A stretch of 64,000 nt of DNA. Source: Zopfochytrium polystomum. Its lineage: Eukaryota > Chytridiomycota > Chytridiomycetes > Chytridiales > Chytridiaceae. The number at the start of each line of letters is the position of its first letter. Within the stretch, counting starts at the first letter, position 1. Position numbers and translations under genes: made by a program. Positions 33,793-45,164 of this stretch are shown here, piece after piece. The notes under the pieces are model-generated. The model saw only the letters and a list, made by a program, of their open reading frames with translations. It was not told the origin of the DNA and did no database searches. The DNA is taken from assembly GCA_025765615.1 (NCBI GenBank), contig JAIVFJ010000029.1, positions 248,001-312,000 on the forward strand, written 5' to 3'.

Positions 33793-36264
33793 TCACTTCA
33801 TACCGATACCTTTCCCACCCCTTCCACGCCTCCCACGGCCCGCACCTGTTCCGCGGACTGCCTCCACCCTCGTCGCCTCCTCGAAACTTACCCGTGCCCC
33901 AACATCGTGTGCCATCGCGGCATTGTCGCTCCCTCCAGTCTGCACAGTCTTCAGCAACTTCGTTCTCCTCGTCTCCACACCCGTGCCCCCATCCTTCCCC
34001 TCAGCAACCCCACCAGCCGCCGTCGCCGCCGCTGCCGCAACCGCCGCCCTACTGACCGCCATCGCGACCGGCCCTTTCCTCCTCACCCGCAACCACCCCG
34101 CCGCCCTTCGCATCTCGTGCTTCCGCATATAGTACGCCTCCACGCAATCCGCCGTCGGCCGCGTCCTCACAAAGTCCCGCGCGATCCGCGTGAAGCTCTT
34201 GCCGACCGCGGCCAGGCCGGCTGCGAGGTCGTCGAGCTCGCGGGGGAGCCAGGCCGGGGCGGGGAGGAGCGTGTGTTCGATGGGGAGATGGTGGCTGTGG
34301 GAGGTGTGGGTCTCGTCGAGGGGGTGGGTGAAGCGGTGGAGGTCGGGATGCGGTGGGGCGAGGGATGGGTTGGGGTCGAGCCAACGCCAGCGGAGTCGTT
34401 TGGCAGGTGGGTCGGGAGCGGAGGATTGGTCTTCGTCGGTGGGTCGCTTTGCGATTGCGTGATCGATCGATGAGGCAGAAGGGATCGCGTCGTTAGACGC
34501 CTCCAACTCCATGGGGACGGATGCAGCTGGCAAATCGCACGACTCGCTTGGCGGTGTCGGGTGCCCCAAGTCTGAATACTTTTCGCCGAAGTCCGGCAGC
34601 GACGGAGCATTCGTTCTGAGGGTGCTGAACTGGGGATCGATCACGCCACTTGCCGGCATCACCGCTTTCTTTTCAGCGGGGCAGACTCTTCCACGCGGCG
34701 CGAATATCCAATCCGGCACGTCGAATCGACTTTTACAGCGGTCTTCCAAAGCGGGCAGCTCGGCGATATCGGTCACGATATCTGGTATGGGGCACGCCAT
34801 TTTGGTGATCGAGTACGGCTTCTGCGCGGTCCGCGCGAAGGCCAGCGCGAGGATCGACTCGCCTTCGTGTACGCGGTTTCGCGTGATGCGGCCAGGGAAG
34901 GTGCGAGGCGCTCTTGGGGCTGCGGTGGAAGACGCGTGGGGCGGGGTGGAATCGAGGCGGGCAACAAGTTGCTGGTCTGCGCCGCGGCGTCTACGAGTCG
35001 TTCTTGCTAGGAGGGGAATGCCGACTGGTGAGGCGCCTGGGCCGCCAGTGAGCTTGACGGGTGCAGCGGCTGCAGTGGCCTTCAGTGGAGGGCTGATCTT
35101 GGTTCCTGCCCTTGTGGGCTCCGGAGTGTTCTCTTTCCCGACTGGCGATTTCTCGGTATTTTCGCTTCCTGTCCCAGGTCCGTTAGAAGCTTTCAGCGCT
35201 GGAGACTTTTCGGCGGCATTTGGCGATTCGGTTTCCGGTGCCTCATTGGCTTTTTTGGGGTCCTCGGTCGGAACTAGGGCTGTGGAATCTGAGGTACCGA
35301 TCGCTGCGGCTGCGTGTTCTTTCGGTTCACAGGTAGCATGCGTAACTGGAGCACCCTTGGTCGCCGCGCTTTCAGTATGCTCGTTGTCTGGCTCTGCCGA
35401 TGCAGTTTCTTTTTCCTGAGCCATCGGCTCCACAAGTGGCTCAGCTTTGATATCCGTCGCTGCTATTTCTGTCGTCGTCGAACTGTCAGTCGCCTTTTCT
35501 GATTCAGCAGCGCTCGCGACACTGGGACCACGAAAGCGTCGGCGCTTCGGCGGTTTTTCCGGCGTCGGAGGTTTCACCGTCTCCGCCTCTGCAGGTTTCT
35601 CCGTCTTTTGCTGCTTTTCCGCTTTTGGCGCCGTTTTCCCTTTCTGGGTTTTGGCCGGCAGAGTTTTCCTCGCGGCGACCGGGATCGCTGGGGAGGAGGA
35701 TGCTTTCGGAGGTGTTGAAAGTCCTCCGGTGGAGATAGCAGCTGCCTCGGCCGTGCGCCGTCTCGTCGCGTACCGCGCGTTCGTGGGAGGTATCTCGGAG
35801 ACCAGCTCCCCAAACGGATTGTCAAGCTGCAAGCCGTCACGGCGGAAGCGGCGGTTCCGGGGCTCCTTCTTCGCTACGACAGGAGAACTGGCCTCCGCAG
35901 CGGCGGCTGCGTCTTCGGTGAGGGCAGGCGAATGGTTGGCCGGCTCGGTAGGCGCTGGGGTAGCCGGTGGCGCAACCACTGGCGACTCTGATTCGCGACT
36001 GGAAGGCACGTCGGAGATCTTGTCGGCCGCGATGCCCCTTTTTCTGGGAATCGGCGTCACGGTGGTGAGGTCTGCCAGCGACTTCCTGTAGAATGTGGCA
36101 GGGTCGGTGATCGCGGGGGTAGGCGGCCGTGGACCGGTATTGCTGCTGACCGTGGCTTTCGTGGGTGTCAACTTTTGCGAGTCCATAGCCGTGCTTTCGT
36201 CGCCGGGGCCGATCGAATCGTCGCACACGAGTTTCGCACCTTCGGCGTGGTGCGCTTCCGCCAT
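33793..36264 (-). CDS. SANT/Myb-like domain nuclear protein, single exon
   Basis: One open frame of 823 residues starts at the ATG at 36264. The N-terminal half is disordered, with Lys/Glu/Pro-rich segments and basic patches (KEPRNRRFRRDG and PKRRRFRG) suited to nuclear import. A conserved block around residues 490-590 reads MACPIPDIVTDIAELPALED, then FDVPDWIFAPRGRVCP. Near residues 672-720 is a SANT-like helix set (LPRELDDLAAGLAAVGKSF, FTRIARDFVRTRPTADCVEA, YYMRKH), the form seen in ELM2-SANT and N-CoR-type co-repressors that contact histone deacetylases. The tail is Ala- and Gly/Arg-rich. A chromatin role is inferred from the SANT pattern. A decayed duplicate lies 3 kb upstream in the window. 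Confidence 0.72.
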   Translation of the reverse strand: MAEAHHAEGAKLVCDDSIGPGDESTAMDSQKLTPTKATVSSNTGPRPPTPAITDPATFYRKSLADLTTVTPIPRKRGIAADKISDVPSSRESESPVVAPPATPAPTEPANHSPALTEDAAAAAEASSPVVAKKEPRNRRFRRDGLQLDNPFGELVSEIPPTNARYATRRRTAEAAAISTGGLSTPPKASSSPAIPVAARKTLPAKTQKGKTAPKAEKQQKTEKPAEAETVKPPTPEKPPKRRRFRGPSVASAAESEKATDSSTTTEIAATDIKAEPLVEPMAQEKETASAEPDNEHTESAATKGAPVTHATCEPKEHAAAAIGTSDSTALVPTEDPKKANEAPETESPNAAEKSPALKASNGPGTGSENTEKSPVGKENTPEPTRAGTKISPPLKATAAAAPVKLTGGPGASPVGIPLLARTTRRRRGADQQLVARLDSTPPHASSTAAPRAPRTFPGRITRNRVHEGESILALAFARTAQKPYSITKMACPIPDIVTDIAELPALEDRCKSRFDVPDWIFAPRGRVCPAEKKAVMPASGVIDPQFSTLRTNAPSLPDFGEKYSDLGHPTPPSESCDLPAASVPMELEASNDAIPSASSIDHAIAKRPTDEDQSSAPDPPAKRLRWRWLDPNPSLAPPHPDLHRFTHPLDETHTSHSHHLPIEHTLLPAPAWLPRELDDLAAGLAAVGKSFTRIARDFVRTRPTADCVEAYYMRKHEMRRAAGWLRVRRKGPVAMAVSRAAVAAAAATAAGGVAEGKDGGTGVETRRTKLLKTVQTGGSDNAAMAHDVGARVSFEEATRVEAVRGTGAGRGRRGRGGKGIGMK

Positions 36265-36374
36265 TTTGGTGCTGTTCGGCCTTTCGGACGTTTTGGTGTC
36301 TGTGTGGCCACAGAAGATGACATGTCAGCATGGGCGAAAATCGAACATTCGTCAACAAGAAGTAAAAGAAAAAG

Positions 36375-36399
36375 AAAAAAAAAAAAAAAAAAAAAAAAA
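36375..36399. repeat. Poly(A)25 tract
   Basis: A run of twenty-five A residues lies upstream of the intact SANT gene. It is not seen at the corresponding place in unit 1. Confidence 0.9.
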
Positions 36400-38885
36400 G
36401 GAACCAACCACTGAAAGACAGAAGGATCGATTGATTGATTGGATGGGCAAACAATCAACTTCTTCTGTCGTCTGAAGCCGCTGGTGACTGAGAGAGGGGG
36501 AGGAAAGGCGGCAGTTAGCAACGGTGCATCAGGAAAAAAGGTTAAGGCCGGGCGCGAGGGCGAAACGCGGGTGCGATCGCCACCCAACCCTCGCTCCGCC
36601 GGCGCTCGACGCCAAGCACAGTACCGCCTACAACCACGAACAACGAACAACGTGTAGGAGAAGAGAAACACGAGAATAAAGGAGAAATCACCGCTCCACC
36701 CAACAACCGGCAAAGCCGCTTTCTCAGCTCCGTAACCTTCCTTCCCTCAACCGCCGCGCAACATCGGCGTTCTGCGCCATGCGTATCAATGGCTGAGCCA
36801 CTGGGACACAAGGCGCGAACGACACACAAGGACGATGGATGCAGTCGTTTGCGGCCGGCGGCCGATTCCATTTCATCCTCATCCAAGAGGCGAGGGGGGA
36901 ACCGCCGCGACGCGGCGCTCCCCGTCCTTGCTTTGGATGTGCCCTTCGGTAAAGAAACGATGCGAAAATAGGTCTAGACTTACGCTGATGGACCACCGTA
37001 GGCGAGGGAAATAAAAACGGAGATTCACTAACCTTTTATTTTGCTCTGCCTTCAAAGCGAATCGGATTTGAGCTAGTTGTGTGTCTTTCTGAGGAGACGG
37101 GAGAGATGGTATATGCTGAGACAGGCTTGTACACCGTGCGAGACCAGACGGTCAGCGGTGTGTCTGGTGGGGGGTCTGTGAGACGCCGGCGAGGCGGGGT
37201 GGGACGCGGCCTTCACGGCAAGGGCAAGGAGGAGGGGCGCGCGATGCGGGTTCGTTTGCCGGAATCAGACAGGCACAGACAGAAGAAAGGCAGGCAGACA
37301 GACAGGTGCAGGCGGGAAAAATCAAAAATTTTTTCTTTGCTCCAGCTTTTATAGTGAGTGAGCCAATGAGAACCAAGGCAACCTTAGCGAGCAAGGCTGC
37401 CCGCTGCGTACTAGCCCCTCATCGCGTAGACTGGTCGCAAGATCTGGGCTGATTATTTGATTATTGCATCGCCCTTGCTGAAATGGGCGTGGAAGAGGGG
37501 GTGGAAAACATCGATTGGGGTGCGCGTGAGGAGGATCCCCAGAGATTGTGTGCGTGCGCCCATTTGCGGATCGTCCTGCATCCCTAGAATGCAGGGTATG
37601 GAGGTTGTCGCGGAAAAGAAGCAGATCCGAAATATGCTGAAGCGATGGGAGAGGGTCGAAGTTTCGAAGGAAGGAGAGGGCGTTGTTGCAAAGCCACAAG
37701 TCGCTCAACCTCGACGAATTACGCGAGATCAGGGTGAACGCTTTGAGAGCTCCATGTATCCCATTCTTCGATGTTGCGTTATCGCAGGGTGGGAGAAGAA
37801 GGATGATTGATTGAGGCTCGCTCAGGAGCGCAGCATATATTGGCTCTTCGGGCGATTGACGTGCCGGTTGCAGCCGTCAATAACCATTTTAAGCCAATGA
37901 GGAAAGCAGCAGACGATGGATGGCATGCCCGATGAGGATGGACAGCCGAGTGCACAAGTGTGGCTCCAGATTTATCCAACCCAGCTGCTTTTTCGCCTGA
38001 AACCGTGATTGGTTCTTGAGCACTCGGTGGGCGCCTTCCTGATGCTGATAGGACTGGGATCCTGCATTGCTCAGAAGTAGAAGGAGGATTCGAGGCAGAT
38101 CGTGCAGCACCGCATGCGGCGCCACATGCCAAAATGGATCGATGCCTTGATGCCTCTGACATCGCACTGTGTAGAAGAAGATAGATGGATTGCGCTGCTC
38201 TAGCTTTGGCCAAATTTTGCGTTCCAATCAGGTTAGCTTGCCCATCTGCAACAATGGAAGCTATTCTTAATGGGGGACGTCGAGGACTTCGCGTACGCAG
38301 CGAAAGAACTACTGATTTGGTGGGGGACTAGTGAATGGATACCATGCGATGCAACCGCTTTCCATAAATTACGGTAACTACATGGGAACACAACTGCTTT
38401 TGAATGCGTCTGACCTGTTGGATGGGCACATCGTTCTGGAATGAAAATGCGATCACGATTGGCACTAGTAACAACAACAGTGGTCTGACCGTCCGACGTT
38501 CGCACTCAGCTCAGCATTTGACAGTCTCCTCAAGGTTTTTCAGCCACAGACCCTCACATTGCCAGTCTGCTGCTATTGACTTTTAGACCTTTAGACCTTT
38601 TTCTCTTCTCCTTTTCCTCTCGAGTGTTTGTCCATGCTCTTCCCTCTCATTTTATGCCGATGCCCAAGTCACACACAGTGTGGGAGAATCTTCATCTCAT
38701 TCGCGTGTGCAGCTCCCTGCGATTCTCTCAACAGCTGCGAATGCGATCAAAAGTCAGTACTTCAGAGGTGACATCTGCAGCGAAAGCAGGGTTGACGGTC
38801 CCACCCGATGAGGTCTCTGTTCTGGTGCCACCGCGAAGATCCTCCACACCAAAACACGTGATCGTTACGTTCAAATCCCGAACCC
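36400..38885. other. Mostly non-coding; possible ankyrin-like relic at 37.8-38.2 kb (minus)
   Basis: Up to about 37345 this is the upstream flank of the SANT gene. Between 37800 and 38213 on the minus strand, three frames together give short pieces such as LDKSGATLVHSAV, FLIGLKWLLTAATGTS and HAVLHDLPRILLLLLSNAG. They look like scrambled ankyrin repeats. No continuous frame exists. The rest shows nothing recognisable. Confidence 0.35.
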
Positions 38886-39452
38886 CTAACGCCCCATCCT
38901 CATAGGTCGTTGCCAGATCCTGCGACATCCGACCCGCTCCCCCTCTCGCACTCCTCCGCGGTACCGACACGCGCCGCTCGCCGCGCTCGCCGCACCCGCC
39001 GCGCCTGCGCGCTGATTTCGGACTTTGGCTCCGACGTTCGCCATGTCGTAAGGGCAGTGCCTGCCGTCAATCGCTTGTCTTAGTCAATTGTTTATACCGG
39101 AACGACAACCAAAGAGCGCGGCTGTCGCCAGCCAAAACCTTACCGGCAAGCGTTCCCGCAACAGTAGCCTCGATCCAGATGCGACTTCGAGGTGAACACG
39201 GTGTACCTAACGAGTGGGCAGGATGGCCAGCATCGTTCAGTCGTTAGTTGCGGGGGTTGAGACAAACAAACGCCCAACTCACCCGGTCGCGGGATCCTTG
39301 TACGTCGCCTACCCTCGCTCGACAGCTTCCGTGTGCACCCGAACCCATGGCGGCTGCACGATCGCTGGCGGTTCCTTTTGGCGGCGGTGTGCGGGTATCT
39401 TCGACGTCGTCGATTTGGGGCGTTTTGGACCGTACGGTTGTAGATCGCTCAT
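38886..39452 (-). CDS. DUF5522-type small Cys-motif protein, three exons
   Basis: Exons 39452-39313, 39206-39144 and 39060-38886 splice in phase to 125 residues. The first exon is basic (MSDLQPYGPKRPK). Exons 2 and 3 together form the signature TVFTSKSHLDRGYCCGNAC followed by RHCPYDMANV. That pattern (HLxRGYCCGxxCRHCPY) is how I recognise the small eukaryotic/bacterial DUF5522 family, whose four close cysteines and histidine suggest metal binding. The function is unknown. The C-terminal Gly/Arg-rich tail is less certain: an overlapping frame beginning MSQDLATTYEDGALGV could be the true continuation if a base is missing near 38970. Confidence 0.68.
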
Positions 39453-39613
39453 TTCGATGATTTTGAACGTGGAAGAGGTTGGGTGCGATCGGATACGGAT
39501 GTGGTGAGATGACGAGAAGGCAAGGGACTGGATCGGGTCGAAGCGAATTGATCGATTCCGTTGGGGAAGAGCGCGCCGGATCAGGGTTGGGAAGAAATGC
39601 GATCGTGTTACGA

Positions 39614-41090
39614 TCATCCAACCCCGACTTGAAATGGCGGAGTTTGAATCGACAGTGGCGCTGCCCTTTTCCGATCTTTCCGTCGAAGTGTCCTGCCGTG
39701 GAGAGAAGGAGATGAGCTCAACATCCATGAAATGGTACCGAAAAGGAAGATTGCCTTGGATGACCCATCCGAGCTCGCCGTTTCCGGTGTTGCACTTGCC
39801 AGTTCACACTGCTTGCTACCGAGTTCGTCGATAGATAGCGTCTTTCCGAAACTGGAATCCGTATTTCTGACAAATTTCCTCCAGTGTTCCCCGCAATACC
39901 CTTCCTGCTCCTTTTTCGACAAATTTTCCGTTTTCATCGCTGTGTCGTGAGGTGAATGGAAGGTAAAATTTTATGAGGTTTGGACACCCGAAGATTTATC
40001 CGCACCGTTAGTCCACCTTAGGGACTGCCTCGGAGGTTGGCTGCTCGAGTGTCTCTGTGAGTCCATTCCATTTCGCTTTCTTGTTGGAGGAACTGCGTCG
40101 CGATTTCATCGCTTAGTTTTTTCTTGTGGGGATTTTCCGTCTCGCCTTTCAGAAGAAACGGGGTTCCTTGCTTCGGCTTCAATTTTGCTTTTTCTTGTTC
40201 AAGGGTTTGTAAGGTTTTGGAGCATTCTTTTCCTGTCATCCCTTACTTCTATAAACTGACCCGCTCAAAACGTGACTTTCTAAACCAATCTACGATGCTC
40301 CCTTCCGTCGTTGCCGTGATATCGGTATCAGTAAATTTCGAGAACTTTCCTCTTTCTTTGAGCAGTCGCTTGTGAGCGACGATCGTACCATCTCCTCGTG
40401 TTGCTATGTGAACTATTCCGTCGGCGCCTTGGCCTACTTTTTCGCCAAGACTCACAGCCTTGGATAATATAGTTCAGTAGAACCTGTATGCATATTTTTG
40501 TGAAATCGGAGACCCCTTACCTTCGGATTTTGCGTCAGCGGCTTCGATCGTTGCGGGCGCCTGCGCTACCGAACCCTTGTCAGGGCCAGAGGCAGGTGTG
40601 ATTGGGAGCGACGGCAAAGAGGAGCGAATGGCTTCGGGTTGCTCGGGTCGATCGAGCTTTGCGATCCCGTCAAAGCGTCTGGCACATCTGAAGGAAGTGA
40701 TGTTGGGGAGCCGTCCGAGGGTGGCTGTGGCTGTGATAAAGACGACCCGTCTGAGCTTAAACCTGAGCTTTGCGGAGCCGCAAGTGGATGCGCTGAGTCG
40801 GTTTTCGGGGCTGGTGCACCGTGTGAATAGGGTTCGATTGTGGTGCGTCGGCGGAAGCTGCCGAAAGTGCAAGAAGAACGGTGGGGGCGGTGGTGAAGGT
40901 TAAGGTACCACGCGTGCGGGAACGAGCGCCCCAGCTCGTATTGGTGGGTGGAGGATCTTCCCAGCGTGGACCGCGAGCTGGTTGTGTGATGATTTCGAAC
41001 TCGGTTTGTTCTCGTTTTGTGTCTCTTTCTGTGCCTCATTTCTGGGGTGGTTTGGTTTGGTGCCACCGAGCGAGCAGTAAAGCCACTCAC
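39614..41090 (-). pseudogene. Protein-kinase-like gene, apparently decayed
   Basis: Three minus-strand pieces in order resemble a TKL-type kinase. An N-lobe is at 40455-40249 (SLGEKVGQGADGIVHIA...IVAHKRLL), with a Gly loop and a VAHK that could hold the ATP-binding lysine. A catalytic-loop-like WTHRDTRAANL is near 40050. A C-lobe-like FLFGTISWMLSSSPSLHGRT is near 39730. Upstream (41090-40530) is a Pro/Ser-rich region read in two frames (SQPQPPSDGSPTSLPS, then PSLPITPASGPDKG). Stops separate all the pieces and I found no consistent set of introns joining them. It could be a heavily interrupted gene, but decay is more likely. Confidence 0.38.
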
Positions 41091-41309
41091 GGTTGTCTGT
41101 CAGCGAGAAAGGGTGGCGTTCTGTGCGGGACAGTGCGCTGCCAGCTACTGTCGGTCCAAGCCATCGACCCCAGCCCCTGCCAACCCGCGATGCAGTCAGT
41201 TAGTGCAACCGCACCACGGTCCGGTTATAAGCACTTTGGCTCTTCCTCCGCAGCGTTCTTTCGGTCGCTCTGTCGTTGATGCAAGCTGTTGTGTACGGTT
41301 TGAATCAGG

Positions 41310-41486
41310 CAGGGGGCTGCCGCGGCGGAGGGGGCTGTGCCAGGGGCGGCGGAGGCGTTGGCCGAGCTGTTGGACTCGTTCACGGTTGCGTACGCGGATG
41401 TGTTTCGCTTGCATGCCGTGCTTTCGGGGCTGATTTTGGTTGCGACGATGTTCGTGAGGCGGTGGCAAGGGGCAGTCGTGGAGTGA
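41310..41486 (+). pseudogene. C-terminal fragment of a membrane protein
   Basis: A short frame ending at TGA 41484-41486 reads AEALAELLDSFTVAYADVF and then LHAVLSGLILVATMFVRRW. It looks like the last membrane helix of a transporter. No upstream part was found. Confidence 0.22.
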
Positions 41487-43220
41487 GCAACGCGTAAATT
41501 TGTGGTGTTCAAAATAAGCAACTTCTTCTTGAAAGCCGTAAATTGGATGAAAATAAAATACGTACTCAGTTTAGTCAGGAAGCAGCAAGAAGTTTGATCA
41601 TCGGTCATGCCTTCTTGCAAATGGCAGTCGTAGTTACCATACTGGGTCAATTTCACAACGAATGAAATGGGACATAAATGGCGAATATTGTTACTCAACA
41701 CACTGTATTTTCGCAAATCGATGACAAATTGAACGAAAGGCGTAAAATGGACCATAGAAAATAATAGCGGTGTCGACATCCACTGGCATCAGTGTGCGTC
41801 CGGCACTACTCGCGGACTTCCTCTCCAAAATCGTTTTTCAGATACTCGCCATCTGTCTCCTCGCGTCAACAGCCCAGGTTGGCTTGTTTTTCGACTTGAA
41901 ATGCTTAAGCAGAAAGCTGGTGTGTAGCTCTTTATTGAGCCCCAACGTGCCCAACGCCATAGCGATTTTGGCGCACTTGAGATATGAGAGTTGAGGTGAG
42001 TCGGCAGAGAGACCGAGAAAGTGGTTGTTTATCAATATTGTTTGCGCCGCTGCCTCCGCCAAATCAACTGGTTTGCAAATGATATGAGTGATCGCTGCGG
42101 ATCGCCATGGAAAAATGACGAACCATCATCGTTTTTTCCCCTGCAGCTGGTGTCGAATATTTTAATTTCCCGCAGATCTGTTCCTCCAGATGGACAAACG
42201 GATAGCGCCGTGTCGCCTTCCTACCGTAGATTTTCTCTTCAAACTCCTCGGCGCGTCTTCGCTCACTGTGAGAAACGACTACATAAAGTAAATTGTGAGC
42301 CATTCGAGGGTACGAACACCTGCCTGAAGTATCCTTCCAGTCGTATTTGGTTGCGTCCATTCGGTAAGGCGGTAGTAGACCCCACATATCGATGCAGTTT
42401 TTTGCCCATGCCGGCGGAGGAGGATTGCAATGTTCGAAGAGACAGCCAGTTTGAGCACACACTAGGAACAAGGACCATGAAGCAAGACAGATCAGGCACT
42501 CACTTCTGACCGTATCGGTGCGGCTTTCGTTGGCCAGCCGGATCACTCGCACTGAAGACTTTTCGAAAATCTCCGTTTTGCCGGGTTGATCCGTGAGGGT
42601 GGCTCACAAAGTCGCGATCGCTTTCGTCGGGTGGTGGGTCTCAACGCGATGGAGCAACGATGTCGCTGAAGAAGAGGTGTGTCTGTGTGAGTGCGGGTCT
42701 GCGTTAGGTTGGCGTGAGTTCGCCTCGTCTTGCCGTTGTCTTTAAAAGCCGATGTGGTCGCTTGCCCAGTCGCCTGCGCCGATTTACCGGAGGTAGAGGG
42801 TGCCACCTCCTCCCAACATCCGAGTACGACAAGGCAGAGTGAAAAGTCGACTTGACCGTTCAACGCAAGCGCAAGCGGACCCTTTGCTTTTATCAACCTT
42901 TGCCTCTCTCATTTTCTCGTCGTTCTCCCTTTGTTGAACTTGGTTTCATCGGGACACATGATTCTCTCTCTCTCTCTTCCTCACAATCATTCTCTTTCTT
43001 CTGGCGAGGCGAAGTCGGGCGGCTTGAACAGATTGTTTTGTGTCTGCGGCTGAGCTTGGATACAAAGCACAAAGTCGGACAAGTAGGTCCAAAACGGGCT
43101 ACCTGAAACAACAACAGCAGGAGCACTGAGCCCGACCTCGTTCACCCGCCTATGTATTAGTATTGGCATTGCAATGGTTCATTCCCTCTCACTAAGTTAC
43201 TCCAGCGAATCTTTCCACCA
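41487..43220. other. No recognised gene; CT microsatellite near 42.97 kb
   Basis: Several frames over 70 codons exist on both strands (for example minus 42062-41838 and minus 42552-42064), but none shows a family pattern or a partner exon. A (TC)n run lies at about 42964-42979. Confidence 0.4.
41635..41690 (+). repeat. Dispersed repeat, copy 1
   Basis: About 55 bp beginning TACCATACTGGGTCAA and containing GAAATGGGACATAAATGGCG occur again at 47502-47555 with two or three differences. Confidence 0.85.
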
Positions 43221-44178
43221 ATGCGACTGTCTCTCGCCGCCCTTTGTGCCGTTGCCGCCGCCACGTTCTCCTCAGCTGCGGCTGCCCCCGCCCTTCGCTG
43301 CCGACGTCGTCCGCCGTGCTGCGGATTGAGCGATACCCACGGAGATCTCCCCGGCCATTTCTATTCAGTCACGTTGGGCTCTAATCTCGCTTCCTCTTTG
43401 TCCTTTCCGTCCACCAAAGGTGTCTCCGCCACGCCGGACGGCAAAGTAAAGTCTCTCCTCGCTGCCGACCAAGCAAAGAAGGACGGCCGTCGCAGTCAAG
43501 AAGGACGCCTCGGCCACCGCCGACAAGAAAGACTCTACGAAAGCGGGCAAGAAAGACGCAGCAGCCTCCGTCGCCGCCGACAAGAAGCAAACTTCCACCC
43601 CGACGGCGAAGAAACCGACAAAGTCAAAGCCCCACGCCGCCCCTACTAGACGCAAGGAGATGCTGACCGAGCTTTCGAAGCGGGTGGCCGCGCGCAAGGC
43701 GCGTCGCGCGAAGCGAATGGAGGCGAAGGTACAGCGCCTCAAGAACCTGAAGAGCCCTTTGGAGAAGGCGAAGGGCGGCGCTAAGAAGGTCGACGACAAG
43801 AAGGACGAGGCAAGAAGGATGTGGCGAAGAAGGATGAGGAGAAGAAGGACGTAAATAAGAAGGAGACGACGAAGGAGATTACGAAGGCGGACGCTTTGAA
43901 AAAGACGACCGACAAGAAGGATGCCGCGGGCATCACGGAAGCTAGAAAGACTCGACGAAGAAAGACTCAGTCGAGAAGAGCGCTGCAGGGAAGGTCGAGA
44001 AGAAGAAGAGCGCTGACCCGAAGGCTGGAGACAAGAAGGACGCGGCCAAACTGGAGACGATCAAAGACGCGCTCGCGAAGAGTTCCACAGAAAAGAAAGC
44101 GGGCGAGAAGAAGCGACCAAGAAGGAATCGGCCAAGAAAGATGGACCCGCAGCCGTGAAGCCCACCAAAGCAAAGTGA
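43221..44178 (+). CDS. Secreted Lys/Asp-rich (KKD-repeat) protein, multiple frame breaks
   Basis: The ATG at 43221 gives a good signal peptide (MRLSLAALCAVAAATFSSAA). The body is built of repeated KKD/KKE motifs with Ala and Thr: VKKDASATADKKDSTKAGKK, KKDEEKKDVNKKETTKEI, EKKKSADPKAGDKKDAAKL and KKESAKKDGPAAVKPTKAK, the last stopping at 44178. These pieces lie in different frames, so at least four single-base shifts (near 43485, 43810, 43955 and 44115) are needed to read one protein of about 320 residues. The consistent KKD signature across frames argues for one original gene. The function is unknown. The composition recalls H1-like or cell-wall-retained basic proteins. Confidence 0.5.
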
Positions 44179-45104
44179 TCGGTGTTCACGAGGTCGTCCT
44201 GGGCACCAAATTCTGGCGCTGGGGCAGTTTGAGGAGAGAACTGTTCGGAGTGGGTTTGAGGTTCATCAGCTTTTTGTATGTACACTTCTTTGGTCCTGTT
44301 GTAGGTTCGTATTCGCTTCTCTTCTTGCATTTCTACCCTTCACAATGACTTTCGTTTTTAGCGCACAACATGAAGTTCGTTTAAATGGCTGACCGAATAT
44401 GGTTTGCCGTCAGGCAGCAACCCGCTTCCTGCCAACCAATCGACCACGGCAGATTGCCCCATCCTCTTGGCAGCGAGGAGGGATGGGGGAAACCAGAGAA
44501 GAGGCGAGCGAGAGAACAGCGACTCCACCACCAGTGGTGACCGAGGCACCACTCTTGGTGCATTGAAAATCAGCATATATTGACCCTGTCAGAGCGATGG
44601 ACTGGGGGGTAACGTCGAGGAGCACCCTATACTCGGCAAATTCAAGACCCGTCAGCGCAACCCTGGTTGCTTTCGCAAGTTGGATCATTGTTCACTATGC
44701 GGAGCTCGCTCGCGGAAATCAGAGAATGGGAAAGTAACACACAACCCCGTCATCATGCCCAAACTCTTCAGGGCCTGAAAGCCGCTCTGTGAGAGTCCAG
44801 TCAACTCTACGGCCCCTCCTCAAATCCGCTGTACGTCTCAGGAGCGCCGCGGGAGCCAGCGCGATCAAGAACCACACGCGGTCCGCAGTCCTCCCTCATC
44901 TCGAAAAGAGCTCGCACGTCTCGGACAGGACTGCACGCGGCCCGGGAAGAAGGAGTAGGTAAGGGTAAATTCAACGATCATATATTGGGTTACAACAAGC
45001 ATGAGATGCGTGGAGGAAGTGGGTTCGATCAGGCGAGCTATCTACCACTGATATATAAACCCTCCTTTATCTATAGGGAAACAATTGCATCTGATTACCC
45101 TTAG
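44179..45104. other. Weak minus-strand coding remnants around 44.36-44.69 kb
   Basis: On the minus strand two frames give plausible pieces (LAKATRVALTGLEFAEYRVL, and AAKRMGQSAVVDWLAGSGLL), perhaps an ankyrin-like relic. They do not connect. The remainder shows nothing. Confidence 0.3.
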
Positions 45105-45164
45105 TTGATTGTTCTTCTGCGACAGGCTCGATCGCCCTCCGAAAGTATGTTTTATTATGGGCTC

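Larger units (their letters stand above)
33776..37350 (-). repeat. Segmental duplication, unit 2
   Basis: This holds the intact SANT gene with both flanks. It matches unit 1 from the 3' flank at about 33.8 kb to the upstream ATCAAAAATTTTTTCTTT motif near 37320. It is longer than unit 1, partly because of a poly-A tract and extra sequence around 36.3-37.0 kb. Confidence 0.75.

Noticed and set aside
33787..34473. 228-codon plus-strand frame rich in Pro and Arg
   Set aside because: Antisense of the SANT gene; the same shadow appears in the decayed copy.
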